Source: Mugil cephalus (taxonomy: Eukaryota; Chordata; Actinopteri; Mugiliformes; Mugilidae). From it: 64,000 bases of DNA. Within the stretch, counting starts at the first letter, position 1. Every line of letters starts with the position of its first letter. Of the stretch, positions 24,101-38,000 are shown one piece after another. Where the stretch lies: assembly GCF_022458985.1 (NCBI RefSeq), contig NC_061786.1, positions 6,352,001-6,416,000 on the forward strand. Direction: 5' to 3'. The notes beneath the pieces were generated by a model that had not been told where the DNA came from, did no database searches, and was given only the letters and a program-made list of their open reading frames with translations. A program made the position numbers and the translations under genes.

Positions 24101-27100
24101 GTGTAATCTGAGTTATAAAACTGCAGAAGTGGAGGGTGAGTACAGAAATTATTCAGAGTACTGAGAGTACTATTAAATATTTAATCTGTAAATTTAGTGA
24201 TTAATTGGTCCTCAGTTGTTGGGCCTGAATGAAGGACCTTGGGTACTATGGATGAGAGACGATTCAGAAATAGATGTTTTCCCTCCTGTCTAATCAGCAC
24301 CTTTTTGTGCAACCGTTCAAAAAACTTCTCAACTGCAAATCGACTAACATTAATGCAGCAGACATAGTCTTAAGTACAACAGTGCTGTGCAATCCATTGT
24401 AGTCACAGGAGTACCATGTCACCTCTTCAGTGGTCAAGATAGATACAAACTAGTACTGGTACCGATGGATTGTTTTGACCCATAACCCTGTTATCTAAAT
24501 CTTACTCACCTCTTTTCCATCCACACATTCATGCATATGGCCATGAGAATTCTCACTGCGAGAAGAAATAAAAGACATCAGATGTACATTATCTTGCTGG
24601 CAACTGTCACTGTAACTTTGAGATTTGGAATTGAAATGATGGAAAATGTGAGACTGTGAGTGAGTACTGTAATAATTCACCTTTGTTCTTATAATTAAAG
24701 GTTATGAGTAGCTTACTGGATGTGGGTCTCTGCTTTGGAGAGGATGGTCAGGATGAAGGAGGCCGTCTCATTGGGTCTATAAGTGGACGGCACTATCAGG
24801 TATTCACCAGGCTCCAGGGCCATGAGCTCCATCACCTCACGTGCGTTCAAAAAGACTTTAGTTTGGGCGACTAATTTGTTTCTCCTGAAAAAAGAGGCTG
24901 GGAATTTTCCAGTCTGTGCCATGTACTGGAATATCAGTGATAAACAGATTTAGTTTCCTTGCAGTTCATCTCAGTCTTGAATATAGGTGGACAGTGTGGA
25001 ATGTGTCTTGGAATTGGACTAAAGGTTTGACTTACCTCTCCAGTGATCTGGGAGGAAACCAGAAGAAAGGAAGTTCATGTCAGGAACAATTAAAGCAAGC
25101 AGTTCATTGACTTTCATTTGATGCAAGGGCTACTTGTAGAATTTTATTTTATTATTTTAGCTGTATAACTGTTGACTCCAACAGCTTCTGTACATTCAAG
25201 ACATAAAACAAGTGATGCCACAGAAAAGGTTTAATTGTTTTGTTTAGTTGTTTTGTTTGTTTGTTTTTTTACTTTTGCCATGTATTGTGCATCTTATACT
25301 AATATAATATGCTCAGTGTGACAGGAACGATGAAGAGTAATACTAACCTCAAACACGTAGAACCCAATGTGGAGGTTTTTAACCATGCGTCTGTTCCTCT
25401 TGTCAGGTTTTTGCATGAGGGACACCAGCATGTTATTATCACCCTGTGCCTCAGCACATTCAGCAGCCAGTTTGTCAATCTTGACCCGGTACTGTGGATT
25501 AGTCCAGAAGGTGTCTGGAAGACAAAGCCATGAGTTTGGCTAAATTACTCCATGAATTAAAACAATTAGAATGGATAATGGATTATTATACATAATTGCA
25601 TCATCACGTAAATAATAGATATAATTTAATAGAAAATTATGTTTAATTGATTAATTGTCTATTTTATTGAATAAAATAGTGAGTGGCTGTGGGGCATGCT
25701 AAAGGTAAGGCTAACTGAGTGGTGTTAGTAGTTAGTAGTAGGGCTAAGCTAATCTCTTGGTGGTTGAAAGTCTCATGGTTGTGTGGTGGTAGCATGGAGG
25801 GGGGTGACACTGGACAAGCCTTCTTGAAGTGTCATGCACCTAACTTAACGAAACGTTGGTGAAGGGAGGTGCCCACTTGGAAACCCCAATGATATGTTGC
25901 AAACTGCCTACTGCTGTTGGCTAGGTTAGTTAGCTGGTGTCTTGTTGTGTTGGACTAGGCTTCTACTGTGTTTTGCCTCGGACCTTGGCACAAGGGATCG
26001 TAACATCTTATACCATCATTAAGTTTGATTTAGAAAAGCTCAATCCTCAGCCCAGAAAATTCCATCCTCCTAACACTGTGTTGGAGGAGTTTTGCCTAAT
26101 CCCATTGATTTTGTAAATACCGAGGTCATTCATGCAGCCTCCGGCAGTGGTGCCTGCAACCCATCTGCCCTCATAAAGGGAAGTCTTCCAGTGGCAAGAG
26201 GAGCCCTCATCGAGGAAGTCAGGACACAGGCAGCAGATGTCAAGATCTGTGTAGTTCTTGCAGAAGTCTTGCAGAGTCATCCTTGACAGCAGACATTAAT
26301 TTAGATAAGAATTAGAAAAAAAGGCATTCATTCGAATGGTCGAGGTAAAATCTAAATAGTCTAAATAAAGATTGCTCCGCATCAACTAGGAACATGCCTT
26401 TAATGACAAACTACTTATAGATACAGGTTGAAGCTATATATAGCTGTATGATAGCATCACAAATAGCTGCTTTACAAATCCTGGAGCAGAACCCGGCTCA
26501 TATGGAGGGGACCCATCTGCTTGATGCCAGCCAGGTAGAGACAGAAAAAAGAGAGGGAAGAGAGCAGCAGGAGGAACGAGATAAACATACATCTGTCACA
26601 GATCCACACATCTGACTAAAGCAGACGTGTAGAATCTTATCCGATACAGTTACAAAGTGTAATAGATGCATGTTACATGACAGTTTTATATTGAATATAA
26701 ATTAAACTGTGACAGCAGTAGTTCTATTGCAGATGAGTCAAGTGGTATAATGAGTGAACCATAGTTTGGAGAGTGATGTAAATGAGTAGGAGTGGATAAC
26801 TGCAGGCGTAACCAAGTAGTAACAGGGGTTTTATGTATAATACAAATGTATAGCCTAAATACGTTTTGTATATCTGCCAAGGCTGTTGAATGTAGCTTTT
26901 TACATGCTTACCAAAATTCTCCATTGTGGCGCTTTAACAAGCATTGGTCTCGATTTTGAGAGTTTACAGTTTGCCAGAGGCGTGACCTTTAAAAACAATT
27001 TGTCAGAAAAGGAAGCAAAGCAATGAGGTAAGTACTATGTATGGATTTAGAAAATAAAGTTAGATAAAACATATATGTGCTTTCTGCTCATGCATACACA

Positions 27101-30100
27101 TGTATACATGTACAGCTTGGATTAAAAAACTTTCTATTCAAAGTGGGAGTCAGTCACAAGATCACAGGTGATATTTGGCTCTTTTGCAAGACAGAGCTTG
27201 TTTTCAGCCAGCCTGGCATGCTTCCAAACTACAAACCACCTCTATAATCATCCAAGAGAAGTGCTTGCTTTCAATATGGATTTAAAAAAAGGGCCAACTC
27301 TGCCAATGGTTTCAAAAACCTTCCTTTCTTAACAGTAGACATACTGTACTGTAGTAGCTAATGTTAGCCTGCTCATATTCTGTATGTTAATTTATCATTA
27401 GCAAATACACCACTGAAAAAAACATTATACATATATTATATTTCTCAAGCCTGATAAAGCATTACTTATGAGACGTTGTTAGAGGACATAAAGTTGCGCC
27501 AGTGAGCATATTGTTACACAGTATCATATACTGACTGCTCACTGCGAGCTCTGTCAAAGAAAAAGTGCCAAAACCAGTTTGTGATACTCCTCCAGAGTCT
27601 ATTATACTTTAAAGAACAAACATTCACAAACAGTGCGAATTCATGTAACACAACAGGTCAGACACAGGCATGTGCAACAGGGTGGTGGTTAAGGGTTGGG
27701 CTTGGTTGAGGTTAGGCACTCTGGGTGATGTTTTCAGAGGTGTATGATCATGATACTGTTGGAGTTCCACTCACCTATCACTCCAGTCTCCCTTCCACTC
27801 TACTTTGCCCCAGGGGTTAAACAAGCGCACCAGATTTACCAGCTGCCCTTGGCTCTTCATCTGATCACAACCAAAGAAACACCACTGTTAGCACTTTATA
27901 AAATAATTTAATATGTTCGGCTTTACTCTATCACCTTCTGTTGGTTGATTCAAAATTGGTTGCTTTCAATATATCTGTGACAACGGAATTATTTTAAATG
28001 AAACAAATGACAAAATGAAACGACAAGCAAATGACCATTCCCTGCCTTAAGTTAGACCAGTTTGCTAACTTCCCCTTACAACTTAGTTATGCAATGTGAC
28101 ATAACCTTCACACATATAATTCTGTATATGCATATATGCTACACACATACATACACACATACATATGTATATGTGTACAAGCACACACATCCAGCAAATC
28201 TCTGTTTCTTAATTATTATAATGACAGCAGATGTTTTTCCACTGGTCCCCATAGTTCTATCTATTTCATTTCACCCTTACTCTCTCCAGTCTAATCAACT
28301 TTATTGCTCTTATGATGCAGTCTTTCTTGCCAGGTGAATTTAAGGCAATCCATTTTTTCTTAATGATTACCTTTCTTGAGAACGGTACATAATGAGGATA
28401 CACAGCTGAAGTTATGCAGATCTCCCAGTATGCATGTTTGTGGTGAGAGTGATATTTGACATCACTGTCTTTCATACCTTGATTGTGTATTCAAGCTCTT
28501 GGATTTAATTGCATACATATAGTGTGTATTTTAGGAATTCTTGTGTTAGTTCCAGGTTACCATTGCCCGCAGCATTATTTCTCGTTATCTCAAACAAATG
28601 TTCAAACAATTGTTTACCTCTTTCACCCCAGTGACAGTGTAGGCATGGCCTTGGACTAGTCCATTTGGTAGTACATTGTTTTCAGGTGTTTCCTACAAAA
28701 TATAGACACATCATTAATATGACATATAATCATTTGTCATCATAGTCGTGACAAGCATAATAACAACTTCACAAATGAAGAATACCAGCCTTTGGTTTTG
28801 TATGCATTGTTGTTTGACAAGTTTACAACCATGCACTCCCAAGTACTGTATCTGCTTGCCAAAAAAATCTTTAAAGGAAGCACATTTCAAACTATAGCAC
28901 TGACATTTTGGAAAAGGGTGACGGTTATCTTGTTATGCAAGTATCTACAGGTCCAGTTTCCATTTTTTCTGCTTTTCTTTTTTAAACCAAATATAGGAAA
29001 ACCTAGAAAAACCTGACCCAAAGCATCTTCCATTAACCCAAATACAGTCAGTACAAAACATTTCGTTATCTATTTTGACTCACATCACAAGAACGGAAGG
29101 GGTATACCAATTTATTATATGTATTATAAATTAACCACAGATCATAACCTTTGAGAATTTGGCAATTATCAAAAATGACCCCAAAACATTCCCACTGTTC
29201 CCACACAACAGAACAATGTTAAAATATCAGGCAGAGCTGTCACCCACCAGTTTATCGCAGGGCTAACATAGAGACTACCATTCACATTCACACTCACACC
29301 TACAGCCAATTTAGAATTACCAATAAACTCAGATGCTTTGAGGCACTTTGATCAGCACTAACTACCACCCCACTGTGCCACCCAAGATTATTATATTATT
29401 ATTATCATAATTACTTTTGAAATTTCAGCTTTACAGCAGAAATTAACATTTTTCATTGTTTTCATCCTGAAACAACAAAGTGTTTTAATCTTCAAATATT
29501 CTCTTTCATAGTAACTGTGTGGGTGTGAATTTCTACATAACATTTCACCAAAGGTTATGCCTTACTGGCATACGACCGCTCTGAATGACTGGTGTTTTCC
29601 CCCCTAGGTTGCATGCTCTGGCATTTGTAATTATGGTCTAAACCGCCAAGAACATCAGGAGCGTTCCAACTAACTGTTATGACATCAACATTTCAATCTA
29701 TCATACATGCAAATACTGCAAATTGTTCTGCATTTTGTTGCGCAACTGCCCAGGTACAAGTCGAACAAGTTCAAGATGTCTCTTCTGTTTCTGCCTTTTC
29801 AAAATGCTTAATGCTTAGAATGTGGGCTACATAACCAACATAATAAATCAAAACTTTGGTTGGCTCAGTCAAGTTCTACATATACTACATATACTACTGT
29901 ATCTGAACTGACGTTTCAGTCCAAACATAAAAAGGAGGAAACTATCAAGGCACCTGCTGAAAATGGCACCATATCATGATGTTTTAAAGTTTCTGTCTGG
30001 TCAGTTGTCATGTGGCAGCAGCACACTAGATAAAGAGCCAGAGCCTCAGTGTTTCACCTCCCTTTACAGAACAACTAGTTTGTGGATGTATGTTGTGTAA

Positions 30101-31939
30101 AATCGTCCTTACGCCTTGTGGTGTACCACAACCCATCAGTGACGTGGTTTTGCCAGCTCTGCGCATCATATCCCACAGGTTTTGGGGAGGGTCTGACAGC
30201 TGGATACAAATGTGAACCCCGCCAGTGAAGTCCACCATAGCCTCGGCTGGAGTTCCACCTTGCATATCTGAGTAGGAACCACACACCCTGACACAAGTGG
30301 GTACAAAATTATTTTTACAAACTCTCAATGTCAAAGAAGTATGTTTACAAAATGACAAACAACTGAGGGTATTTCCATACTTGGCATAAGCTTTCTCCAG
30401 CAAGGCAGGCCAGAACTCAGTTGGGTCCTTGGAGTGGACAAAGACTAGTCTCCCATTGATTGTTGGGAGCTTGTCATCAATGACAACATCCACCCATCTT
30501 CCAAATCTCCAGAACTAAAATATTGCAAAAGAAGGAAAGATTTATGCATTGCTACTGGCAATAAAAGCATAACATTATGATTGCCAAATTTGGATATTTT
30601 CTTTCAAAAGTTTTAAGTAATAATTTAACACTCTGTGTAAAACCCCTGGATAATTTTCTAAGGGTAAATCAGTCGGATAGTTTAGAGTAACATAAAGAGT
30701 GGAAACAGCTATCCTGGTTGTGTCCAAAGGATGTACAATCTACCTAGCAGAAACTCTAAGCTCACCAGTTAATATATAGTCTCTCATGATCTTATCATAT
30801 AATTGCCTTCATCCCTGTCCACCTCACCTTAGTCTTGCCTATTGCCATAAATATCCCTCTATTTCTTCGAATAAATATGGTTTTCCCTGTGAACTGTGAG
30901 CATTGCATTTTAAATCAAAGGAGTCTTTGTTTTTACCCTGAAGTGGAACAGCCCACAGTAGTCCTCATCAAAGTTTTGCTCAAGAGGAACAACTTGCCCA
31001 AAGATGTCCTTTTGGAAGGTCAGAGCTCCGATAGATGCCAGAAACCAACAGTTTCCTGTGTAAAAAAAAAAAAAACAAACAAAAACATTCAATTGCCAAC
31101 TATGCACACATGTCAGTAAAATGCATGCCAAAGGGTGTGTTGTTTAGCAACAATCAAGAACACACAGCCAGGAGGCAGAAAAACATATTACCACAACAAC
31201 CACTCCTCTCCACCACTCCAGGATGCTCCTCTGAGCTGTATGTTTTGTACCCCTTGTCTGAACTTGCATGACACTGATGGAAATATATTTTAAGAGATGT
31301 TACTGAATGAAGCAAAGTTCTTACCAACTGAGCCTTGACCAAAGTCAAACCTGGAGACTCCGTCAACGACAAAAGACGGATTGGAAACGATTTTCTGAAA
31401 CAGGAGACATTGACATATTTAAACCTTTGGTTTGATGTACACTACCAGAGAAAAGTCTGGACACACTTTGTCACCGAATTGAATGAGAAAAACTCCAAAC
31501 TTCTGACTGGTACTGTAGTCAACTTGTTGGCTAATAGCTACAGCTACAGGTGTCACTTCAAATGTAATATTGGTGGCTAAACATATAGTTGCACCACTCA
31601 ATTCATGTTCCTGACATTGTATTAATATCCAAGTCCAAGAATGACTGAACTGACCCATGTGCCCTTGACCCCTTTTTAGTTTTTAGCCAAAGCAACACAA
31701 ACCGCTGGTCTCAGCCACACCACTTGGGCCAGGTCAGAAGACGTCAGAGCTTCTCCTCCAATTGAATATTTGTCAGGTGGAAACATGTCGTCAATGAACC
31801 TAAACCGTCTGGTGCGGCAGTACTGTTTCAGCTGATGGTAGTCTTGGTTGAGGAACTTCTCAGGGTTGGTGACGGTCCCATAACCGGCTTTCAAGTGACG
31901 CGATCTGATGGTTTTCATGCACACACCTGGGGCAGGCAT
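21143..31939 (-). CDS. Classical calpain large subunit, gene B (700 aa)
   Basis: Ca2+-activated cytosolic cysteine protease. Exons, 5' to 3' on the minus strand: 31939-31703, 31394-31325, 31055-30937, 30514-30381, 30287-30113, 28692-28618, 27860-27775, 26986-26912, 26281-26121, 25514-25348, 25047-25036, 24925-24717, 24555-24510, 24072-24001, 23917-23860, 23772-23711, 23503-23435, 23305-23227, 22736-22620, 21778-21726, 21169-21143. They sum to 2103 bases with no break. Start MPAPGVCM; catalytic Cys105 in GNCWFLAS, His in GHAYTVTGV, Asn in LFNPWG (Phe where A and C have Trp). Domain III has [12 protein letters not shown] and FWTNPQ. The penta-EF-hand domain runs from YTEVDAEQL to a WLYLAMYT end. 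The third EF loop reads [12 protein letters not shown], with Gln at position 12 and Ala at position 5, so it probably binds Ca2+ poorly. The exon-13 linker is His-containing. Which calpain paralog this is (1/2/8/9 group) is unresolved. Confidence 0.93.
22946..23020 (+). repeat. Fragment of the dispersed GGGCAGCATGGTGG-type fish repeat
   Basis: The sequence gggcaacatggtgctcagtg followed by gttagaactg matches the start of the repeat at 52041-52332. It lies in an intron of calpain B; only the 5' part remains. Confidence 0.5.
28105..28195. repeat. CA/TA-rich microsatellite
   Basis: Interrupted ca and ta units (acacatacatacacacatac and similar) in the calpain B intron between exons 6 and 7. Confidence 0.7.
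29238..29390 (-). repeat. Dispersed fish repeat, minus strand, decayed
   Basis: Read on the minus strand it gives a start like ggtggcacagtgg, then a body close to that at 52041-52332 (attcta-aattg block, gtgaatgtgaatgg, ttagccctgcgata). The GAGAT tail is missing. Lies in the calpain B intron between exons 5 and 6. Confidence 0.65.
31438..31517. mobile_element. 80-bp MITE with inverted termini, Tc1-like
   Basis: The left end tacactaccagagaaaagtc and the right end, read inverted (tacagtaccagtcagaagtt), match closely; both start with TA as Tc1/mariner targets do. Almost nothing lies between the termini. Sits in intron 1 of the coding region of calpain B. Confidence 0.7.
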
Positions 31940-33150
31940 TGCTGCAGCGTTTTAGAGCTGTTGAATACAGGGTGGTTAAAATAATATGTACACACTGACA
32001 TACTGAATGTATAAAACCTGGTATATATGATGATGCATTTAGTGACACAACCAAACAGCAAATGTGGCCACGTACAGGGGTATTAAATCCTTGTTAAATC
32101 AGCAGGTTAAGTAAATTTGTATCTCTTTAGTTGAAGACAATCATCAACAAGGGCAGAAAATAGGGCACATCAAGAACAATCAGCAAAATGGAGTCTATGC
32201 GAAATTTATGAGAAAAAAAAAACAGCCTACTACATGTGACAAGTGTTGAGTACAGCTGTCAAAAAACACTCCAATAACCATGAGAGATGTGAGATGAGAG
32301 ATGAGAACATGCTGGATGTCTTTGCCAAGGAAATGTAAAAGTATGTGTGTTTGGCACAAAAATTACATTGCGCGTCGTCGAGACTTCTGACAAGTGCAAA
32401 CAAGTGGTTGTAGTCAAATCACTTTACACTGGGACTGCTTCTCGATTTCGTGGAACTGGGTGAAGGTGGAAGGAAACATGAGTCGTTCCGAGTTCTGGTT
32501 AGTTTTGGTAAACAACCTTCTGGTTTTTGCTCGAAAGCTTAAAGTAAAGACAACATTCAGCTTTCAGTAGGTAGCTAGAGCCCAGACCTGAGTCCTATAA
32601 AAAAAAAAGCTGTGGTGGGACTTGGACAGTGAACATGTGATACCTCCACAATCTAACAGGTCTGGAATGCTTTTATACATAATAGTGGAAAAAGATGCAG
32701 CATGCAAATACTTTTGCTTATATATATGTGTATCTTTTCTTTCTTTTTTTTTAAATCTTTTTTTCTCTGTCATGTTTCCCACACATCTCTATTAAACCTG
32801 CTAATTTAACAAGGGAATTGTGCATTCTCTTCCGTCCCTCCCTTTGGAAAGCAGGAGACATTATACACATTCATTTCTCAAATATCATGCTTCCAAACAA
32901 CTGATAATACATAGTAGGGATTGTGATGACTAGTCGACTAGTCGATTAATCAACATCAACTCAACTTTTAGGAAAAATAGTACATTTTTAAAACTTTGAA
33001 CTCGATTCAATACCTAATACAATTGTGACACTCCACAAACAAGTAGCTCAAGGTGCTGCTTGTACTTGACAGAACCATGGAGATGAACTGCTATTGAAAG
33101 TGCAAGTCCACCTATTTAAAGTGAACTTGAATGTGAAATCTTAGCCTTAC
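31940..33150. other. 5' intron of calpain B
   Basis: Separates the noncoding first exon from the exon holding the start codon. A+T-rich. A palindromic gactagtcgactagtcgatt at about 32926-32946 recalls hAT-type termini but has no partner. No gene seen. Confidence 0.5.
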
Positions 33151-33197
33151 CTCCCGCAGCTAGAAAGTCTGGGTGTCTGGGTGGATTAGGGAGTATA
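33151..33197 (-). other. Predicted noncoding exon 1 of calpain B
   Basis: Starts about 25-30 bases below a TATA box and ends at ctagctgcgggag before gtaagg. Calpain A has a matching ctagctgttggag in the same place, which supports both. Confidence 0.55.
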
Positions 33198-33218
33198 TGT
33201 ACGAAGAATCTCTGGTTC

Positions 33219-33225
33219 TTTTATA
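33219..33225 (-). promoter_or_regulatory. TATA box of calpain B
   Basis: Minus-strand TATAAAA in the context ggattataaaagaacc, about 30 bases upstream of the predicted noncoding exon. Confidence 0.6.
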
Positions 33226-33300
33226 ATCCGTGTGAATTCCGAAACTGGAAGTATATATCCACAGCTGCACATACAAATCCTGTACTTCCAGTCTTGATCT

Positions 33301-33328
33301 CACCTCACTGCACCTCACCACACCTCAC
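33301..33328 (-). promoter_or_regulatory. Three CACCTCAC boxes at exact 10-base spacing
   Basis: CACCTCAC occurs at 33301, 33311 and 33321, separated by two bases each. The block lies about 75-100 bases upstream of the calpain B TATA box. CACC motifs are typical KLF/Sp targets; function here is inferred. Confidence 0.45.
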
Positions 33329-33329
33329 C

Positions 33330-34810
33330 GCATACGTAAGGAGTTGAGCCTGGGAGGTAAACAAGTGGAGGTACATCGGACCTGAAATAAATGTACTGAT
33401 CACTTTATCTAACAAAAGTCAAAAGTCAAATAGTACGATACAACTGTGTGTTTGCTGCTTTTTTTTGCACAATGAACCATTATCAAGTCGAAATGTTCCT
33501 GTTTGGAATGAATGAATTATCAGTTTGAGGTGCCTGTACTGTCTGTCCTGACTATCTGCACATGTACCTTTGGGAATTTATAGACAATGTTTTAACAACA
33601 TATGATGAGGTCAACATCTTCACAAGCTGTCATCTTCTCATTCGTCTGGGTATATAGTGGTGGCACTTTTACAAACCTGAGATGTATACCTAGCCACTGG
33701 TAATGCTATTGTCTGTTTGGTTTATTAATGGCAAGACAGATACCAAATTGCATGATATCAAATGTTATGAAGTTAACATTACACTGGCAGCTCTATCTTT
33801 CTCATTTTAACTACTACATGTCTTGACAGTGACTTGGACAGACACCTGTGTAGTTTATAGTCTCGTTGTAAGTATGTAAAATGCTGAATGGCCCTGGGCC
33901 CGAGGAGTCTTTACAGAAGTTGATAAAGAGCCATAGTTTTCTCAGACTGCAGAGGATGCCTTGCAGCTTGATGCCTTCCTTAGATTACTACCAAAACCAA
34001 TGACCTTCTGACCACAGCTCGTGCCACCAACATCTCCAGTGAAGGGATTGAATATGGCAGTAGAACATGACTGCATAAACATGACTTGCAGTATGTTTCT
34101 CAAGCTGCTGCATTTCACAATCGAGATGCATTTCACAATAGAGATATTTGAGAATGAAGACATTTTGATGGCCACTGCGACTGTTTGAATATCTTTATTT
34201 TGTTAAGTACAAAGTGAGTGGGGAAAAAAGGTCAAATTGCAGATGTAAAGTTGCAGTAAGCACTTAAAAAATACAAGTATCGCATCAGAGAATGTAGGTC
34301 ACAGCCATGACAACCTGTGATGGAGCACATACAGACAGACAGTAGTGATGTGAACTAAATGTCAACATGTTCATATTTTCAATATAAAATGCCTAATATT
34401 TATCAGGTGAAACGTTTACCATGACCGACATTTTAGTTTACCAAGAGGCCATGCAAACATTTGACTATGGTGATGATGTTAGATGAAAGGTGAAGAGATC
34501 CCTACAAAGATTACGATTTATCCTGAGGGAGGACAAGTCTATTCCTAACTTGATGCTAATATACTCAGTATACTCAACAGCTGGTGTGAATGCACAGATA
34601 TAGTCCACCACCTTACAGTAAAACAGGTAATACTACAAACCCACTTAAATGAATGGACAGTAGGAAGAACAGTAATAACAAAATTCAAAGGGTAAATTTT
34701 TTTGGCTACATATTCACTTTTAAGTGTAAAAACACATGTGATTAATGATAACAGAAGTTTTGTGTTCATCAAATATACCTCACAAAAAAAGTTTTACTCA
34801 AAAAATATGT
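33330..34810. other. Intergenic region between calpains B and A
   Basis: Both neighbours lie on the minus strand, so this is the 3' flank of A and the far upstream region of B. No gene or clear repeat seen. Confidence 0.5.
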
Positions 34811-34813
34811 TGT

Positions 34814-34819
34814 TTTATT
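34814..34819 (-). terminator. Candidate polyadenylation signal of calpain A
   Basis: AATAAA on the minus strand about 210 bases after the stop codon at 35029-35027. Confidence 0.5.
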
Positions 34820-35026
34820 AGTACTAGTATTTGTAACAAAAGTAACATTTCAATGTAACCTCAGTTAGGATGACCACACACTCATTAGATGCAGTCATAC
34901 TGTGACAGTTGAGCAAAATTGACAATGGCCACTGTAGATATGATTTTTAACAAAATAATCAATATGGCATTTTGTACATAATTTTCTTTATATCTTCCAA
35001 TCCTGCAATTCGCCTTCTCCTTCAGG

Positions 35027-38000
35027 TTAAGTGTACATCGAAAGATACATCCACTGTAAGTAAAGAAAGGATAGATTAGTTCTGTTTCATATCTGTAGGA
35101 CAGGTTAAAAGCATGATCACTAACAATTTAACAAGCATGGCATAATTTTCTTGGACAACTTCCAACACAGTGGTACTTGTATATTACACTAGAGGATAAT
35201 ATAATTTGTATAATTTCACTGAAAGGTGCTGAAATTAAATGCTGTAGACTGTGACTAGGGCAAAATTGTTGTAAAAACTTCAGGCACCTCTGGTTCACGA
35301 AGAGTCACGGCCATTCCGTCAGACAACTGATTGAAGATTTCTGTTGAGAAAGGTACATATTTGTACTGCTTCGAAGCTTAACAGCAATGAAAATAAAAAC
35401 TATGTTATGCGGCATGGTAAGAAAATATTTCGAGAATCTGATGCAACAGGACAATAATCCATGTTCACTCCTGAGTTATATACTCAAGAAAAAAGAGTCA
35501 TAGTGTTGACTAGAATGTTAGATACTTTATGGGTCATTTACATCCTTTGAGTCTAAGATTTTTTTAATCTGCCAGTCCATTGTATTTAGCAATGTATCCA
35601 TTCTCATGGATTCTTGTGTAAATATTTCCACCAAATTCACCTCACACACTCATTAGCTTTTTATTTCTTTTTCGCAAAAAAATTTTTGCAAATCTTTTGC
35701 ATTTGCAGCTATAAAGAGGATAAGAGTTGTGTACTCTTGTCCAGATTTACTTACGGTACATGCACTCCAAGCGGATCACGAGACTGATAAAGCTCTCCAG
35801 TGTTATATGTCCTGAGGTGGCGCCGTAACGCAGAGCCATCAGATTCAGCATTTCATCGCTCATCTTCCTTCCTGATCATCATAGAGAGCATATGGTTAAA
35901 GTTTAGGTATGGTTGGTATGAGAGATTGCTGGCTATCTGGTACAGCTGTTATTTGAATAACTTTAATCCTACACTTTAGACAAGATGTTATCATGGCTAA
36001 TTATGAAGCATAGGTGAAAGTATAGAAAAATACAGTTAAGGAACTTCTGCCCCCTCACAATCTGTACCTCTTCAGTGAGCCATTGCTCTATTTCTTTATT
36101 TCTATCAGCCCGCCTAAACCAGTTCTTCCCTCTTCCCTGTGCTGACTTGTCTGTTGTGCAACCCATTCTCCACCTCTCTACGGTGATCCCAAAAGTTTTT
36201 TATATTCGAAGCAGCTAAGCTGACTGAATTGATTTAGCGGCTTTGGGACTTACTACTAGCTGACTTGTCCTTTAGCCAATATTCCACAGCTAGGTCCTAG
36301 TTGTGCCCGTTTTGTGAGAAAACAATGTGTGTGGTTTTTTTTGTGTTCCTTTTCCTGCCTACTGCAGTTTGAAGCTACACTTTGTGTGCCAACACCTAAA
36401 AAACCTAAATATCTGACATTGTCAATCTGTTAAAATTAATGATTAAATTAAATGATTAATCACTGCATAGTTTTTGTATTTTCTCATATTTTGTGCACCC
36501 ACAACATCCTTGTTTGAGTTGTTTTTTTTTTCTGTAGTACTCAAAAAGAACTGATAGACCATCTACCTGTAGCCATGATGGCATTCCTCAGCTCACTCAG
36601 TGACAGTGTCCCTGTTTGTGAAACATCAGTCCTGTAGAATATGTCCTGGGTAAAGAGAAGTCAGCAGTGGGAATGTTCCCGCATTGATGATGCAATAAGT
36701 AGAATTATATCCTTCTTTAACCTTATCCCACTTACTTTGTATGTCACAACCTTGTTCCAAAGACGGACAAATTCTTCTCCATTCAGTTTCCCTGTGATGG
36801 ACGTCTTTTTAACCCCAAATTAAGGCATCTGTGCTGTGCGTGTTGTCTCATGTCTTAACTTGACCTTTAAATCAATAAAAGCCTTGCAGGTTTTGGCATG
36901 CTTACGGGTTTTATGTAACTGTAATTATCATGAGAAATTCCACCTTTGGAATAGGACAGATAGTGTTTCCTGCCACAAGCCACCCTGCTCATCTACAAAA
37001 GGGGAGGGGTGTATGTGGTTGTGTGGGCATTTTTGTACTCAAAGAGCATATCATAAGGCAGGATACATCCATTAGAGCAACCATGCTGCGGCAAGCATCG
37101 ATGCTGAAGCCTCCAGATTTCAAGTCTCCTAAATCAAAACAGCACAAAAAATAACTTAATGGAAAAACACCTAGTCCTACAAGAGACTTTTGGTTGTTTT
37201 GCTGGCCAAACCTTTCAGAATTTTATTATTCAGGAGCCCCTGAAGCTGCTCTGCATCCACTTCTTCGTACTGGAAATGAAATGAGGATTAGGAAGGTTCT
37301 TGAGGAAAGGACGAATAGAAGATATTTCCAACATACATCACTCGCAATACCTTGTCAGAGAACTGACGAAACAGGGTTCTCTTATCTTCATCGCCTTCAC
37401 GCTTTCCGGTTAGAACGGGCTGCAAAAGAATACACACTGTGTCATACGCTATATTGGCAAAAGTATTTGCTCACTCATCTAAATAATGGAATTCAGGTGT
37501 TACAATCGCCTCCATGGCCAGAACTGTATAAAGTCAAGGACCTAGGCATGCAGACTGCTTCTACAAACATTTGTAAAAGAATGGGTCACTCTCAGGAGCT
37601 CAATGAATTCCAGTACGGTACTGTGATAGGATGCCACCTGTGCAACAAGTCCAGTTATGAAATTTCCTCACTGCTTCCACAGTCATCCGTCAAAGCGTTG
37701 CAGTGGTGCAAAGCACACTGCCACTCCACCCTAGAGCAGTGGAGTGGCAGTAATCTGATCTGATTGTGTTCTGATTGTTTCTGGCAATCTGATTGTGTGG
37801 TGTGGAAGAACTTGACTGGCCTACACACAGTCCTGAGTTCAACCCAATAGAACACCTTTCTGATGACTTAGAGTGTGGACTGTGAGCCAGGACTTCTCAT
37901 CCAGCATCAGTGTGTGACCTCACAAATGAGTTTCTGGAAGATTGGTCGAAAATTCCCATAAACACACCCCTGAACCTTGTGAAAAGCCTCCCCAGAAGAG

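Noticed and set aside
37194..37763. 189-codon open frame, + strand
   Set aside because: Antisense to calpain A exons 14 and 15 and then inside a Tc1 remnant; no domain of its own.
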